Shown: piece after piece, positions 27,151 to 35,412 of the stretch
Layout: each line of letters begins with the position of its first letter
Numbering within the stretch: the first letter of the stretch is position 1
Source: Amycolatopsis vastitatis
Lineage (GTDB): Bacteria > Actinomycetota > Actinomycetes > Mycobacteriales > Pseudonocardiaceae
Reading direction: 5' to 3'
Assembly: GCF_002234595.1 (NCBI RefSeq)
Contig: NZ_NMUL01000030.1
Span: 248,001-312,000 of the forward strand
Length of the DNA: 64,000 nt
Made by a program: the position numbers and the translations under genes
Notes under the pieces: generated by a model
Told to the model about the DNA's origin: nothing
The model's input: the letters and a program-made list of their open reading frames with translations, nothing else
Database searches by the model: none

Positions 27151-28650
27151 GTGCTGACGAAGAATGCCCGGCGAACACTCGCTTCGATCCTGTTGTCCCT
27201 TGCGGTCGCGCTGACATCCGTCGGCGCTGCCGAGGCGGTTCCCCGTGTTGCGGCGGCCGTCACGATCCAGAACGACGTGTTCTGGAAGGACACTTCGGGG
27301 AACCCGATCTACTCCCAGGGCGGGGGTGTGCTGAAGGTCGGCGGCACCTATTACTGGTACGGGGCCAAGTACAACGGCGCGGTCACCTACTACAACAACC
27401 CGGCGGCCGGGAAGAACGGTGACACGTCGCTGAGTGCGATCACCATCTATTCGTCGACCGACCTGGCGAACTGGAAGTTCGAAGGCAACGCGCTGACCGG
27501 ATCCGATCTCGGCGGTGGCTGGGTCGGCCGGATCGGTGTGGCGCGGAACCCGAACACCGGCAAGTACGTGCTCGTCTCGCAGCTGGACAGTGGCCTGGTG
27601 TTCGCGACCAGCAGCACGCCGAACGGCCGGTTCACCCGGGCGGGGACGCAGTCGAGTATCGCGGGCGTGTCCACCGGCATGTCAGGTGACCAGTCGGTCT
27701 TCACCGACGACGACGGCAAGGCGTATCTGATCTACAGCAACAAGAGCGGCCGGTCGCACCTGTACGTGTCGTCGTTGCGGGCTTCGGACTTCCTGCAGGT
27801 CGACCCGGCGAAGAACGTGTACAACAGCTCGGCGGGTGGCCGTGAAGGCAACATCATGTTCAAGTACAACGGGACGTACTACTTCTGTTCGTCGGATCTG
27901 CACGGCTGGAACGCCTCCCACACGTACTGCATCAGCGCGAAGAACATCATGGGCCCGTACTCGTCGGAGTTCGTGCTGCAGGGAACGGACGCGGATTTCT
28001 CGCACGTGACTCAGACCGGGCTGGCGTTCACGGTGACCGGCTCCCAGGGTTCGTTCGTGATGTTCGGTGGTGACCGCTGGAGCGACTTCGCGGGCAACGG
28101 CCTCGGGTACAACGACTGGGTGCCGGTGACCTTCTCCGGGTCGACGCCGGTGTTCCATTCGCTGAGCCAGTGGACGGTCGACGCGGCGGCGGGAACGTGG
28201 GCGGTCGCGCGGGGCAACAACTACGTCCTGAACCCGGGTGCGGAGGCCGACCGGGTGGCGCAGAACGACCTCGCCGGCTGGAGCACGACCGGCGGGGCGG
28301 TGAACAGCAACAAGCAGGGCGGGCACACCGGGCGGTGGGCGTTCGCGCAGAGTTCGTCGTCGGCCTACACCGCGAGCAGGTATCAGGACATCTCGCTGCC
28401 GAACGGTACCTACACACTGTCGGCGTGGGTGAAGAGCAGTGGCGGCCAGAAGAAGGCGACCGTCTTCGCGAAGAACTTCGGCGGGAGTGAGGTCAGCGCG
28501 TCGATCAGCCAGTCGCTCGGGAGCTGGACGAAGGTGACCGTTTCCGGGATCGCCGTGACGAACGGGTCGGTCCAGGTGGGAGTGTTCTCCGACGCGAACT
28601 CGGGCAACTGGGTGAACGTCGACGACTTCAGCCTGGTGCAGACCGGCTGA
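27151..28650 (+). CDS. Secreted GH43-like glycosidase with C-terminal carbohydrate-binding domain
   Basis: 499 residues. A Sec signal peptide (residues ~1-30) is followed by a five-blade beta-propeller of the GH43 kind: YSQGGGVLKVGGTYYWYGAKY, TIYSSTDLANWKFEG, GDQSVFTDDDGKAYLIYS. From ~residue 360 a beta-sandwich domain begins (YVLNPGAEADR...WVNVDDFSLVQTG), like CBM4/9-type modules. The GTG start follows GATACGGAGG; the nearby ATG is followed by an early stop. It may release side-chain sugars (galactan or arabinan type) that the upstream transporter takes up. The subfamily needs a search. Confidence 0.85.
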   Translation: MLTKNARRTLASILLSLAVALTSVGAAEAVPRVAAAVTIQNDVFWKDTSGNPIYSQGGGVLKVGGTYYWYGAKYNGAVTYYNNPAAGKNGDTSLSAITIYSSTDLANWKFEGNALTGSDLGGGWVGRIGVARNPNTGKYVLVSQLDSGLVFATSSTPNGRFTRAGTQSSIAGVSTGMSGDQSVFTDDDGKAYLIYSNKSGRSHLYVSSLRASDFLQVDPAKNVYNSSAGGREGNIMFKYNGTYYFCSSDLHGWNASHTYCISAKNIMGPYSSEFVLQGTDADFSHVTQTGLAFTVTGSQGSFVMFGGDRWSDFAGNGLGYNDWVPVTFSGSTPVFHSLSQWTVDAAAGTWAVARGNNYVLNPGAEADRVAQNDLAGWSTTGGAVNSNKQGGHTGRWAFAQSSSSAYTASRYQDISLPNGTYTLSAWVKSSGGQKKATVFAKNFGGSEVSASISQSLGSWTKVTVSGIAVTNGSVQVGVFSDANSGNWVNVDDFSLVQTG

Positions 28651-28738
28651 CCCCGGAAGAAATCCCGGACGGGCTGTCGAATCCGGCGCCGCGTGATCGA
28701 CGCACGGGTGAGAAGCGGAGCCGAGGAAGGGATTCACC

Positions 28739-29329
28739 ATGGTCAGGACGCCAGTGCGGCTTTACATGTCGATGTCGGTCGACGGGTACATCGCCGGGCC
28801 GGACGACCGGCCGGGCCAGGAGCTCGGCCGCGACGGCGGGCGGCTGTTCGACTGGCTCGACGACCGGATGTCCGAGGGGATCAACGGGCAGGTGTACGCC
28901 GAGGCCTCGGCGACCGGCGCCGTGATTTCCGGACGCCGCACCTTCGAGCTGGCCAAGCGATGGAACGGTGACCACCACGACGGCGTGCCGATCCACGTGC
29001 TCACGCACACGATCGACCCGGCCGACCAGCCTCCGGGCAGCGCGAAGTTCTACACCGACGTCGACGCGTGTGCCGACGAGGCCCGGGCAGCAGCGGGAGA
29101 TCGACCCGTGCTGGTCCACGGCGCGGGGGCGGCACAGGCCCTGCTGGCCGCGGGCCAGCTCGACGAGATCGAACTGCACCTCATCCCCGTGCTGCTGGGT
29201 GGCGGACGGCGGCTGTTCGAGCCGGCCGGGCTCGGCCACGTCGAGCTGGAGCCGGTCCGGCGGCTCGAAGGCCGCGGCGTCACCCACCTGCGGTACCGCG
29301 TAGTCCCTCGAGACGGAAACCGGCCGTGA
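28739..29329 (+). CDS. Dihydrofolate reductase-like / RibD C-terminal family protein
   Basis: 196 residues. The N-terminal VRLYMSMSVDGYIAGPDD and the later AVISGRRTFELAKRWNG and LVHGAGAAQALLAAGQLDEIELHLIPVLLGGGRRLF segments match the DHFR-like RibD_C family, which bind NADPH. Many members have no assigned substrate. GAAGGG precedes the ATG. The gene ends 3 nt from the convergent solenoid gene. Confidence 0.9.
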   Translation: MVRTPVRLYMSMSVDGYIAGPDDRPGQELGRDGGRLFDWLDDRMSEGINGQVYAEASATGAVISGRRTFELAKRWNGDHHDGVPIHVLTHTIDPADQPPGSAKFYTDVDACADEARAAAGDRPVLVHGAGAAQALLAAGQLDEIELHLIPVLLGGGRRLFEPAGLGHVELEPVRRLEGRGVTHLRYRVVPRDGNRP

Positions 29330-29332
29330 TCG

Positions 29333-32300
29333 TCACTCGGGGGCGAACGAGAGGCGCGACGCACGTTCGCGGACGTCGGCGTCGGAGTGGTCGCGCAGCG
29401 CCCACACCAGCTCGCGCCACGGACGTGGCCACCCGGCCCGGGCGCCGGCCTGGCTCGCGATCCCCGCCGCGAGCAGCGCCTCGGCCGGGCTGGCCGTGAG
29501 GGCCCGGGCGGTGCCGAGCAGCTCGGGCCGTTCCGGGTCGTGGCCGGCCAGCCACGCCGCCAGCCGGCCCGCCACCTGCCAGGCCAGTGCGGGACGGTCG
29601 GCGAGGGCGGCGATCCGGCGGACCGCCGGCAGCAGGTCGCCGCGGCGGGGAAGGGCGGCGACGGCGAGCATCAGCGCGTCCGTCCGGTACTCCGGCCGGT
29701 CCGCCAGCGCCGTCGCCAGCCGGTCCGCCGCGCCGCGCATCGTTTCGCCGCCGGCGTCCAGGCGGGTCGCGAGGCAGGCGACGAAGTGGCGCAACCGTTG
29801 CCGTGCGGGCTGGTCCCGGTCGGCGACGACGACGTCGTCCGCTTCGGCGAGTGTCGTGACCACGGCCCGCAACGGCGCGGGATCGCCGGTGACCGCGCAC
29901 GCGGTGAGCACCGCTTCGACCGCGGAACGCCAGGTCGCGGTGCCGGCCAGGTCGCCGATCAGGGCCACCAGCGCCGAGGGCCCCTCGCGGTCCCAGATGC
30001 TCCACGCCGGCCAGGCGGCCAACCCGGTCCGCGCGGTGTCCGGGTCGGCGTGGCCCGCCACGCTCCGGACCAGCGCGCCGTAGCGTGCGCGGTACCGCTC
30101 GGCGACCGTCAGCGGACCGGCTTCGGTCACGGCGGTGGCCACGGCGTCCACAGTGGACGCTTCGGCGAGCCACTGCCAGGCGCGGTCGTCGTCGAGCAGC
30201 CGGCGCGCGGCCGACACGATGGCACGGCGGAGGTCGCGGTGCAGGTCCGGGTCCGCCCACCGGGCGGCCAGTTCGCCGGCCGCGCCGGGCACGCGGTGCT
30301 CGGCGAGCAGCCGGACCGCTTCCTTGCGCGACGTCACCTTCTTCCCGGCCAGCACGGGACGGAGAGCGGCACCCAGTTCGGCCGGCGGGATGGTCCGGGC
30401 GGCCCGGACGGCCGCGTACACCGCGACCCGGGCGCGGTCGGTGTCCGCGTAGCCGAGCAGCGTGCCCAGTGCGTCGCCGGGCCGATCGGTCCACGCCAGC
30501 CCGGCCAGCGCGGCCTCGACCACCGCGACCTCGTCGTCCAGGAGGAACGGCTGCACGTCGCCGACGCCGGCGCCCGGCAGGGTCGCCAGCCGGTGCACGG
30601 CCGAGACCCGTTCCCAGACCGCCTTGCGGGGCGCGGTGGCGACGTCGGCCAGCAGCTCGGCGTACCGGGCGACCTGACGCGGCAGCCAGTGCCGCAACGA
30701 CCCGCCGAACCTCGGCACCAGCCGGACACCACGCTGGACGAACCGGCCGCGCGGCGGCCGGTCCAGCACGCGGTCGAGCAGATCGGTCCGCCGCTCGCTG
30801 ACCGCGTTCGCCACCGCGGCCACCGTGATCGTGGACGGGTCGCGGCGGATCACGGCCTCGACGCGTTCGTCCCGGGTCGCGGGCGGGGCCAGCCACAGCT
30901 CGAGCGCCCACTGCACCGTGCTGTCGTCGGCCGCACCGGTCGCTTCGCCCACGGCGGCCTGCAGCCCGGGCATCGTCCACGCACGCCGGCGCAGGCCCGC
31001 TGCCAGGGACAGGACCAGGTCGTAGCGGCCGGCGCGGGCGTCGTCGGCGATGCGCGGCCGCAGCGCGGAGAACAGGCCGTGCTCGGCGCCGCGGGGCAGA
31101 TCCTGGTCCAGGCGGTGCAGGGTGAGGCTGCGCGCGTGGCCACCGGACAGCTCCAGGATCCGCAGTCCGCCTTCGACCAGGTCGGGCCGCGTCGCGAGCG
31201 TTCCCTGCCGGACCAGGCCGACGGCCAAGGTGCCGACGGCCTGCCGGGTGCCCCAGGACGCGTCCCTGGCCTGGACGGCGTCGGTGGCCAGCTTGACCAC
31301 TGTGGACGGATCGGCCGACCGCAGCAGCCACCCCGGGATCGCCGCGACGGCCGCGAGCGCGGCGTGCCGGACCGGGTCCTGTTCGTTGGGCAGCCGGGTC
31401 AGCGACGCCAGCAGGCGGGCGACGACGTCCGGGTCCCCGGTCGCGGCGGCGGCGCCGACCAGCAGCGGGTAGCCGAGGGCCCGTTCCCCGGCGGTCGGCC
31501 GGGCGGTCGCGGCGCGCAGCAGGGGCTCGGCCTCCGGCCACGGCAGCCGGGCGGTCGCCTCCCGGCGGAGATCGGGGTGGTCGGCCACCGGGCGGGTGGC
31601 GAGCAGCCGGCGGGCCTGCTCGTGCCGCGCCCGCCACGGCAGGACGTCGAGCAGCGCGAGCGGAAGCCCGGCCTGCAGCAGGTCCCGTTCGCCCAGCGCT
31701 CCGTCCAGGACGGCCGCGCGCCGGGCGGGCGGGAGCCCGCGCAACACCGCCGTCAGCCGGGTCACGTCGGCGAGCAGGGCGCGCGCGAGCGAGGTCAGGG
31801 ACTCGTCCGACGCCCGCCTCAGGGCGCGCTCCGTGCTGCGGCCCGCCTGGAACCGGATGCGCCGCGCGGGATCGGCGAGGAGCGCGACGACCCGGTCCGG
31901 ATCGGCCGCGATCGCGGTGGCCAGCCAGCGGTTCGCGCCGGGCGGCAGCCCGGTCAGCGGTCCCGAGCGGGCGAGCAGGTCCACGAACTGCCCGGTGTCG
32001 TGCCGGACCAGGTGCCCCAGCGCGGGACCGAACCGCGCCCAGACGGCGTCGCGGCCGGCGTCACCGGCTTCGGTCAGCCGGCGGCGCAGGTGCGCGAGCA
32101 CGACGGTGGGGTGCCGGCGGGCCAGGGCGGCCCAGTTCGGGACGGCGAAGTCCAGCTCCGGCAGCAACGCCGTCACCGTGCCGGGTTCGCAGGCCGGGAG
32201 CACGGCGGCGGCTTCGTGGTCACCGAAGCGGGCGCGCACCGGGGGCAGCAGAGCTTCGGCCCACTCGGTGGCACCGGTGGCGCGCACCGCGCGGTAGAGG

Positions 32301-32626
32301 ATCTGCCGCCACGCGAGGGGCGCGGCCGGCAGGGCCGCCGTGACGACGTCGAAGTGCAGGCCGCGGCGGGCACAGTGCTCCAGCACCGGCCCGGCGACGC
32401 GGGTGTCGGGCGCGACGAGGCAGTGCCGCAGGTGCGCGTCGTCGCCCGCGATGACGCTCATCATCGCGGCCCAAGCCCGGGGCAGCCCGGGGACGGCGTC
32501 CAGTTCCGCGAGCAGTCCGGTCAGCTCCGGGGTACCGGCCAGCGCCCGTGCGGTATCGGCGAAGACCCGCCGTCGCGCGGGCGCGGCCAGCGGGTCGACC
32601 CGGTCGAGAAGGGCGCGCATGTCCAT
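29333..32626 (-). CDS. Large helical-repeat (HEAT-like) protein, 1097 aa
   Basis: 1097 residues, cytoplasmic, with no catalytic motif that I recognise. The sequence is a string of short Ala/Leu/Arg-rich helix pairs (for example FLLDDEVAVVEAALAGLAW, DRARVAVYAAVRAARTIPPAELGAAL, KKVTSRKEAVRLLAEHRVPGAAGELAARW), that is, an alpha-solenoid of HEAT type used for protein binding. The start is ATG-GAC-ATG; either ATG is possible. It follows a MerR regulator with HEAT repeats after a 48-nt gap on the same strand, so the three genes probably form an operon. A giant scaffold partner of the small solenoids is a reasonable guess. Confidence 0.8.
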   Translation of the reverse strand: MDMRALLDRVDPLAAPARRRVFADTARALAGTPELTGLLAELDAVPGLPRAWAAMMSVIAGDDAHLRHCLVAPDTRVAGPVLEHCARRGLHFDVVTAALPAAPLAWRQILYRAVRATGATEWAEALLPPVRARFGDHEAAAVLPACEPGTVTALLPELDFAVPNWAALARRHPTVVLAHLRRRLTEAGDAGRDAVWARFGPALGHLVRHDTGQFVDLLARSGPLTGLPPGANRWLATAIAADPDRVVALLADPARRIRFQAGRSTERALRRASDESLTSLARALLADVTRLTAVLRGLPPARRAAVLDGALGERDLLQAGLPLALLDVLPWRARHEQARRLLATRPVADHPDLRREATARLPWPEAEPLLRAATARPTAGERALGYPLLVGAAAATGDPDVVARLLASLTRLPNEQDPVRHAALAAVAAIPGWLLRSADPSTVVKLATDAVQARDASWGTRQAVGTLAVGLVRQGTLATRPDLVEGGLRILELSGGHARSLTLHRLDQDLPRGAEHGLFSALRPRIADDARAGRYDLVLSLAAGLRRRAWTMPGLQAAVGEATGAADDSTVQWALELWLAPPATRDERVEAVIRRDPSTITVAAVANAVSERRTDLLDRVLDRPPRGRFVQRGVRLVPRFGGSLRHWLPRQVARYAELLADVATAPRKAVWERVSAVHRLATLPGAGVGDVQPFLLDDEVAVVEAALAGLAWTDRPGDALGTLLGYADTDRARVAVYAAVRAARTIPPAELGAALRPVLAGKKVTSRKEAVRLLAEHRVPGAAGELAARWADPDLHRDLRRAIVSAARRLLDDDRAWQWLAEASTVDAVATAVTEAGPLTVAERYRARYGALVRSVAGHADPDTARTGLAAWPAWSIWDREGPSALVALIGDLAGTATWRSAVEAVLTACAVTGDPAPLRAVVTTLAEADDVVVADRDQPARQRLRHFVACLATRLDAGGETMRGAADRLATALADRPEYRTDALMLAVAALPRRGDLLPAVRRIAALADRPALAWQVAGRLAAWLAGHDPERPELLGTARALTASPAEALLAAGIASQAGARAGWPRPWRELVWALRDHSDADVRERASRLSFAPE

Positions 32627-32674
32627 TTCGCCGATTGTTCCCGATCATGGAGCCCCCACCAACGCATTTCCGGC

Positions 32675-33658
32675 TCACGGATCGGCGGAAACCCCGGCGA
32701 GGGCCGAGGCGATGAGGGCGACCGCCCGGTCCTCGTCCCCGGCCAGCTGCCGCAGGAGGTCGTGCGCGAGGGTGCCCGGGAGTTCGGCGAGCGCCTGGGC
32801 CACGCGGATCCGCACCGCGGCGTCCGCGGCGAGTTCGCCGGCCAGCGCGTTCCGGATCTCCTTGCCGCGTACGGGGTCCCGGGCCAGCGTGCCCAGGACT
32901 TCCGCCGCTTCGACGTCGTTCGCGCCCTCGGCCACCATGCCGACGAGCACCGGCACGGCGGCGGCCGTGCCGCGCCTGCCGGAGGCCAAAGCGGCGGACC
33001 GGCGCACGTGCGGGTCACTGTCTTCGAGCGCGGCGGCGAGCACCGCGGTCGCCTCGTCGCCGGGTAGCTCGGCGATCGCCAGCACCGCGCGGCGCCGGAC
33101 GTCGACGTCGTCGGAGCGCATCCCGGCGGCCAGGGCGGTCACGCCGTCTTCGCCCGCGCGGGCGAGAGCCCATCTCAGCGCTCCGGCGACGTTCGGATTC
33201 GTTTCGGTGAGGACCGCCTTGGCCAGCAGCGGCACGTCCTCGATCGGCGTCAAGGCGGCCTGCTGCCGACGTGACGGACTGGGGGAATCGAGCCCGTGCA
33301 GGAGGTCGACGACGTGCAGGACGCCGTCCCAGCCGGAGGGTTCCGAGGCGTCGATCGCCCGGAGCCGCTCGAGGAGTTCCTGTTCCCGCTTCAGCCGGTC
33401 TTCGGTCCGCCGGATGAGGTCGCCGACCAAAGTGGACGGTGTGAAGGCGGGATCCGCCAGCGCCCGGCCGACCTGCCGCAGCGACATCCCGAGGGAGCGC
33501 AGTCCTTCGACGTGGAAGATCCGGCGGATGTCCGCCTCGGCGTACTCGCGGTAGCCGCCGACGGTGCGGCCGGTCGGCCGCACCAGCCCGAGGGAGTCGT
33601 AGTGCCGGAGCATCCGCGTGCTCACCCCGGACCGGCGGGCCACCTCGCCGATCAGCAC
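32675..33658 (-). CDS. MerR-family regulator with C-terminal HEAT repeats
   Basis: 327 residues. The N-terminal ~75 residues are a MerR winged helix (LIGEVARRSGVSTRMLRHYDSLGLVRPTGRTVGGYREYAEADIRRI), followed by a dimerisation helix, then from ~residue 130 HEAT repeats (VNVAGALRW-like units: DVRRRAVLAIAELPGDEATAVLAAALEDSDPHVRRSAALASG). Normal MerR sensors bind drugs or metals; here an alpha-solenoid takes that place and may sense a protein. The GTG at 33658 overlaps the end of the upstream gene by 7 nt. It probably controls the MerR-type promoter at 34311-34341. Confidence 0.85.
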   Translation of the reverse strand: MLIGEVARRSGVSTRMLRHYDSLGLVRPTGRTVGGYREYAEADIRRIFHVEGLRSLGMSLRQVGRALADPAFTPSTLVGDLIRRTEDRLKREQELLERLRAIDASEPSGWDGVLHVVDLLHGLDSPSPSRRQQAALTPIEDVPLLAKAVLTETNPNVAGALRWALARAGEDGVTALAAGMRSDDVDVRRRAVLAIAELPGDEATAVLAAALEDSDPHVRRSAALASGRRGTAAAVPVLVGMVAEGANDVEAAEVLGTLARDPVRGKEIRNALAGELAADAAVRIRVAQALAELPGTLAHDLLRQLAGDEDRAVALIASALAGVSADP

Positions 33659-34299
33659 GCCGTGCTCCGTTCCGGGCCGAGCGCGACGATCCGCTTCGCC
33701 TCGTCGACGGCCAGGTCGAAACCGGCATCCGGGTCGTGCAGGAGCCGTTGCGTGGCACGGGCGTGCGCGCGCACACCGGGGTCGGGGTGGCCGAGTCTTG
33801 GCCGCAAGGCGGCCGCGTCGCCGAGCGCGACGAGGGCCCGGCTGAGGCTCAGCTGCACGGTCCGGTCGCCCCGGCCGAGCTGAACGGCCAGTTCCGCGGC
33901 CAGGTTCGCGCGTTCCGCGGGCGGCACGAGGACGACGGCGGCGCGCCAGGCACTTCGGGCGACCTCGTCGTCGGGGTCGTGCAGCAACGACCGCGTGATC
34001 GCGGGCCACGCCGTCCGGTCGCCGATCTTGGACAGCGTGTGCAGCGCCTGGCCGCGGGCCCGCGCCCGTCCGGAACGGAGTTCCGTGACGAGCTTGGGCA
34101 CGGTGATGTCCGCCGGGAGGCGGGTCAACGCCCAGGTGAGCATGTCGCGCACGAAGAAGTCGGGCTCGATCGCGCACCGCGCGATGAGCGCGTCGGCCAG
34201 GCCGGGGTCGGCCAGGGTGCCCGCGGTAAGCGCTGCCCGGAGCCGTGTCGACGAGTTCCCGGCGCCCAGCGCGGCTGGTGAGTAATGGATGGTGACCAC
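33652..34299 (-). CDS. Small HEAT-repeat protein
   Basis: 215 residues made almost wholly of HEAT repeats (LADALIARCAIEPDFFVRDMLTWALTRLP, RARGQALHTLSKIGDRTAWPAITRSLLHDPDDEVARSAWRAAVVL). There is no signal peptide or membrane helix. GTG at 34299 is the only reasonable start; the GGGGAGGAG before it is almost touching, so the transcript from the predicted promoter would have a leader of only ~5 nt. Its 3' end overlaps the MerR-HEAT gene, so the two are coupled and their products may form a complex. Confidence 0.78.
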   Translation of the reverse strand: MVTIHYSPAALGAGNSSTRLRAALTAGTLADPGLADALIARCAIEPDFFVRDMLTWALTRLPADITVPKLVTELRSGRARARGQALHTLSKIGDRTAWPAITRSLLHDPDDEVARSAWRAAVVLVPPAERANLAAELAVQLGRGDRTVQLSLSRALVALGDAAALRPRLGHPDPGVRAHARATQRLLHDPDAGFDLAVDEAKRIVALGPERSTAC

Positions 34300-34310
34300 C
34301 TCCTCCCCGC

Positions 34311-34341
34311 AGTGAAGACCTTGTCACAGTGTCAAGGTCAA
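34311..34341 (-). promoter_or_regulatory. MerR-type promoter with 19-nt spacer and palindrome
   Basis: Read on the minus strand: -35 TTGACC (34336-34341), -10 TTCACT (34311-34316) and exactly 19 nt between them. The spacer lies within an imperfect palindrome at 34317-34339 with arms GACCTTG and CAAGGTC. A 19-nt spacer centred on a dyad is the classic MerR-operator design, in which the regulator twists DNA to activate. It drives the three-gene helical-repeat operon. Confidence 0.72.
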
Positions 34342-34359
34342 GCGCTGCGCCCGGCTCGG

Positions 34360-35406
34360 TCAGCCGGGCAGGAGGACCGCCCGGCCCAGGACGCGCCCCG
34401 CGCGCAGCCGGTCGAACGCTTCGCCGGCGTCCGCCAGCGGGAAGAGTTCGGTCTCCACCCGGATTCCGCCCGTCCTCGCCAGCGCGATCACCTCGGCCAG
34501 TTCGCGGCTGCCGCCCCAGAACGGGAGCGACACCGACGCGCCCTGGGGGAGCGGGCCCGGCTTGGTGATGGTGAGCTTTCCGCCGCCGCTGCCGACGAGC
34601 ACCAGGTCGCCTCCCGGACGCAGGACGCCCGCGGAGAGGCGCAGCGTCGGGTCGCTGCCGACGAAGTCGAGCACCGCGTCGGCGCCGCCGGTCTCGCGCC
34701 GCAGGACGGTCTCGGTGTCGGCTCGCGCGAGCAGGGTGCGGTGGGCGCCGGACCGGCCGGCGAGGGACAGGGCGTCCTCGCGGACGTCGACGGCGAAGAC
34801 CCGGGCTTTGGTGACCGCGCGCAGGATCTGGATCGCCACGTGCCCGAGCCCGCCGACGCCGACGACCACCACGGACGCGTCGTCGCCCAGCCGCAACCGG
34901 GCCACCGCGTGGTACGGCGTCAGTCCGGCGTCGGTGAGCGGTGCGGCCTGGGTGGCGTCGAGGTCGCCGATCGGCACGAGGTGGCGGGCGTGCGGGACCA
35001 GGACGTGGCCGGCCATGCCGCCGTCGCGGCCGAGACCCGCGCCGGCCCACCCCAGCTCGGCGCGCCGGTCGCAGTAGTTGTCTTCGCCCACCGCGCACCG
35101 GCGGCAGGTGCCGCAGCCCCACGGGCCGTGCACGGCGACCCGTTCGCCGGCTTCGAAGCCGGAACCGGCCACGACGTGCCCGGCGATCTCGTGGCCCAGG
35201 GTGAACGGCGGCCGGTAGGGGAGGGCACCCGGCGCCGCGTCGAGGACGTGCAGGTCGGAATGGCAGATCCCGGCCGCCTCGACGCGCACCAGGACCTCAC
35301 TGCCCGTGGGTTCGGGCACGTCGACGTCGGCGAGCGCGGGCGGCTCACCCCACGCCGGAAGCCGCAGGGCCCGGGTCTTGCGCACCGCACTCACAGCACT
35401 CACCAT
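34360..35406 (-). CDS. Zinc-dependent alcohol dehydrogenase (MDR)
   Basis: 348 residues. Catalytic zinc ligands are visible in GICHSDLHV (Cys) and GHEIAGHV (His-Glu); the structural zinc lobe is CGTCRRCAVGEDNYC (four Cys). The Rossmann loop is VVGVGGLGHVAIQ. Such enzymes oxidise primary alcohols or aldehydes with NAD. In-frame GTG codons at 35403, 35394 and 35385 are alternative starts. The gene is divergent from the SDR gene at 35413, and the shared region contains an operator of the local regulon, so it may be co-regulated with the catabolic island. Confidence 0.9.
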   Translation of the reverse strand: MVSAVSAVRKTRALRLPAWGEPPALADVDVPEPTGSEVLVRVEAAGICHSDLHVLDAAPGALPYRPPFTLGHEIAGHVVAGSGFEAGERVAVHGPWGCGTCRRCAVGEDNYCDRRAELGWAGAGLGRDGGMAGHVLVPHARHLVPIGDLDATQAAPLTDAGLTPYHAVARLRLGDDASVVVVGVGGLGHVAIQILRAVTKARVFAVDVREDALSLAGRSGAHRTLLARADTETVLRRETGGADAVLDFVGSDPTLRLSAGVLRPGGDLVLVGSGGGKLTITKPGPLPQGASVSLPFWGGSRELAEVIALARTGGIRVETELFPLADAGEAFDRLRAGRVLGRAVLLPG

Positions 35407-35412
35407 ACAGAA

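Noticed and set aside
29387..33067. A 1226-residue open frame on the + strand
   Set aside because: It lies opposite the solenoid and MerR genes, is Arg/Gly/Pro/Gln-rich with no domain sense, and arises from GC-rich antisense; the minus-strand proteins have clear repeats.
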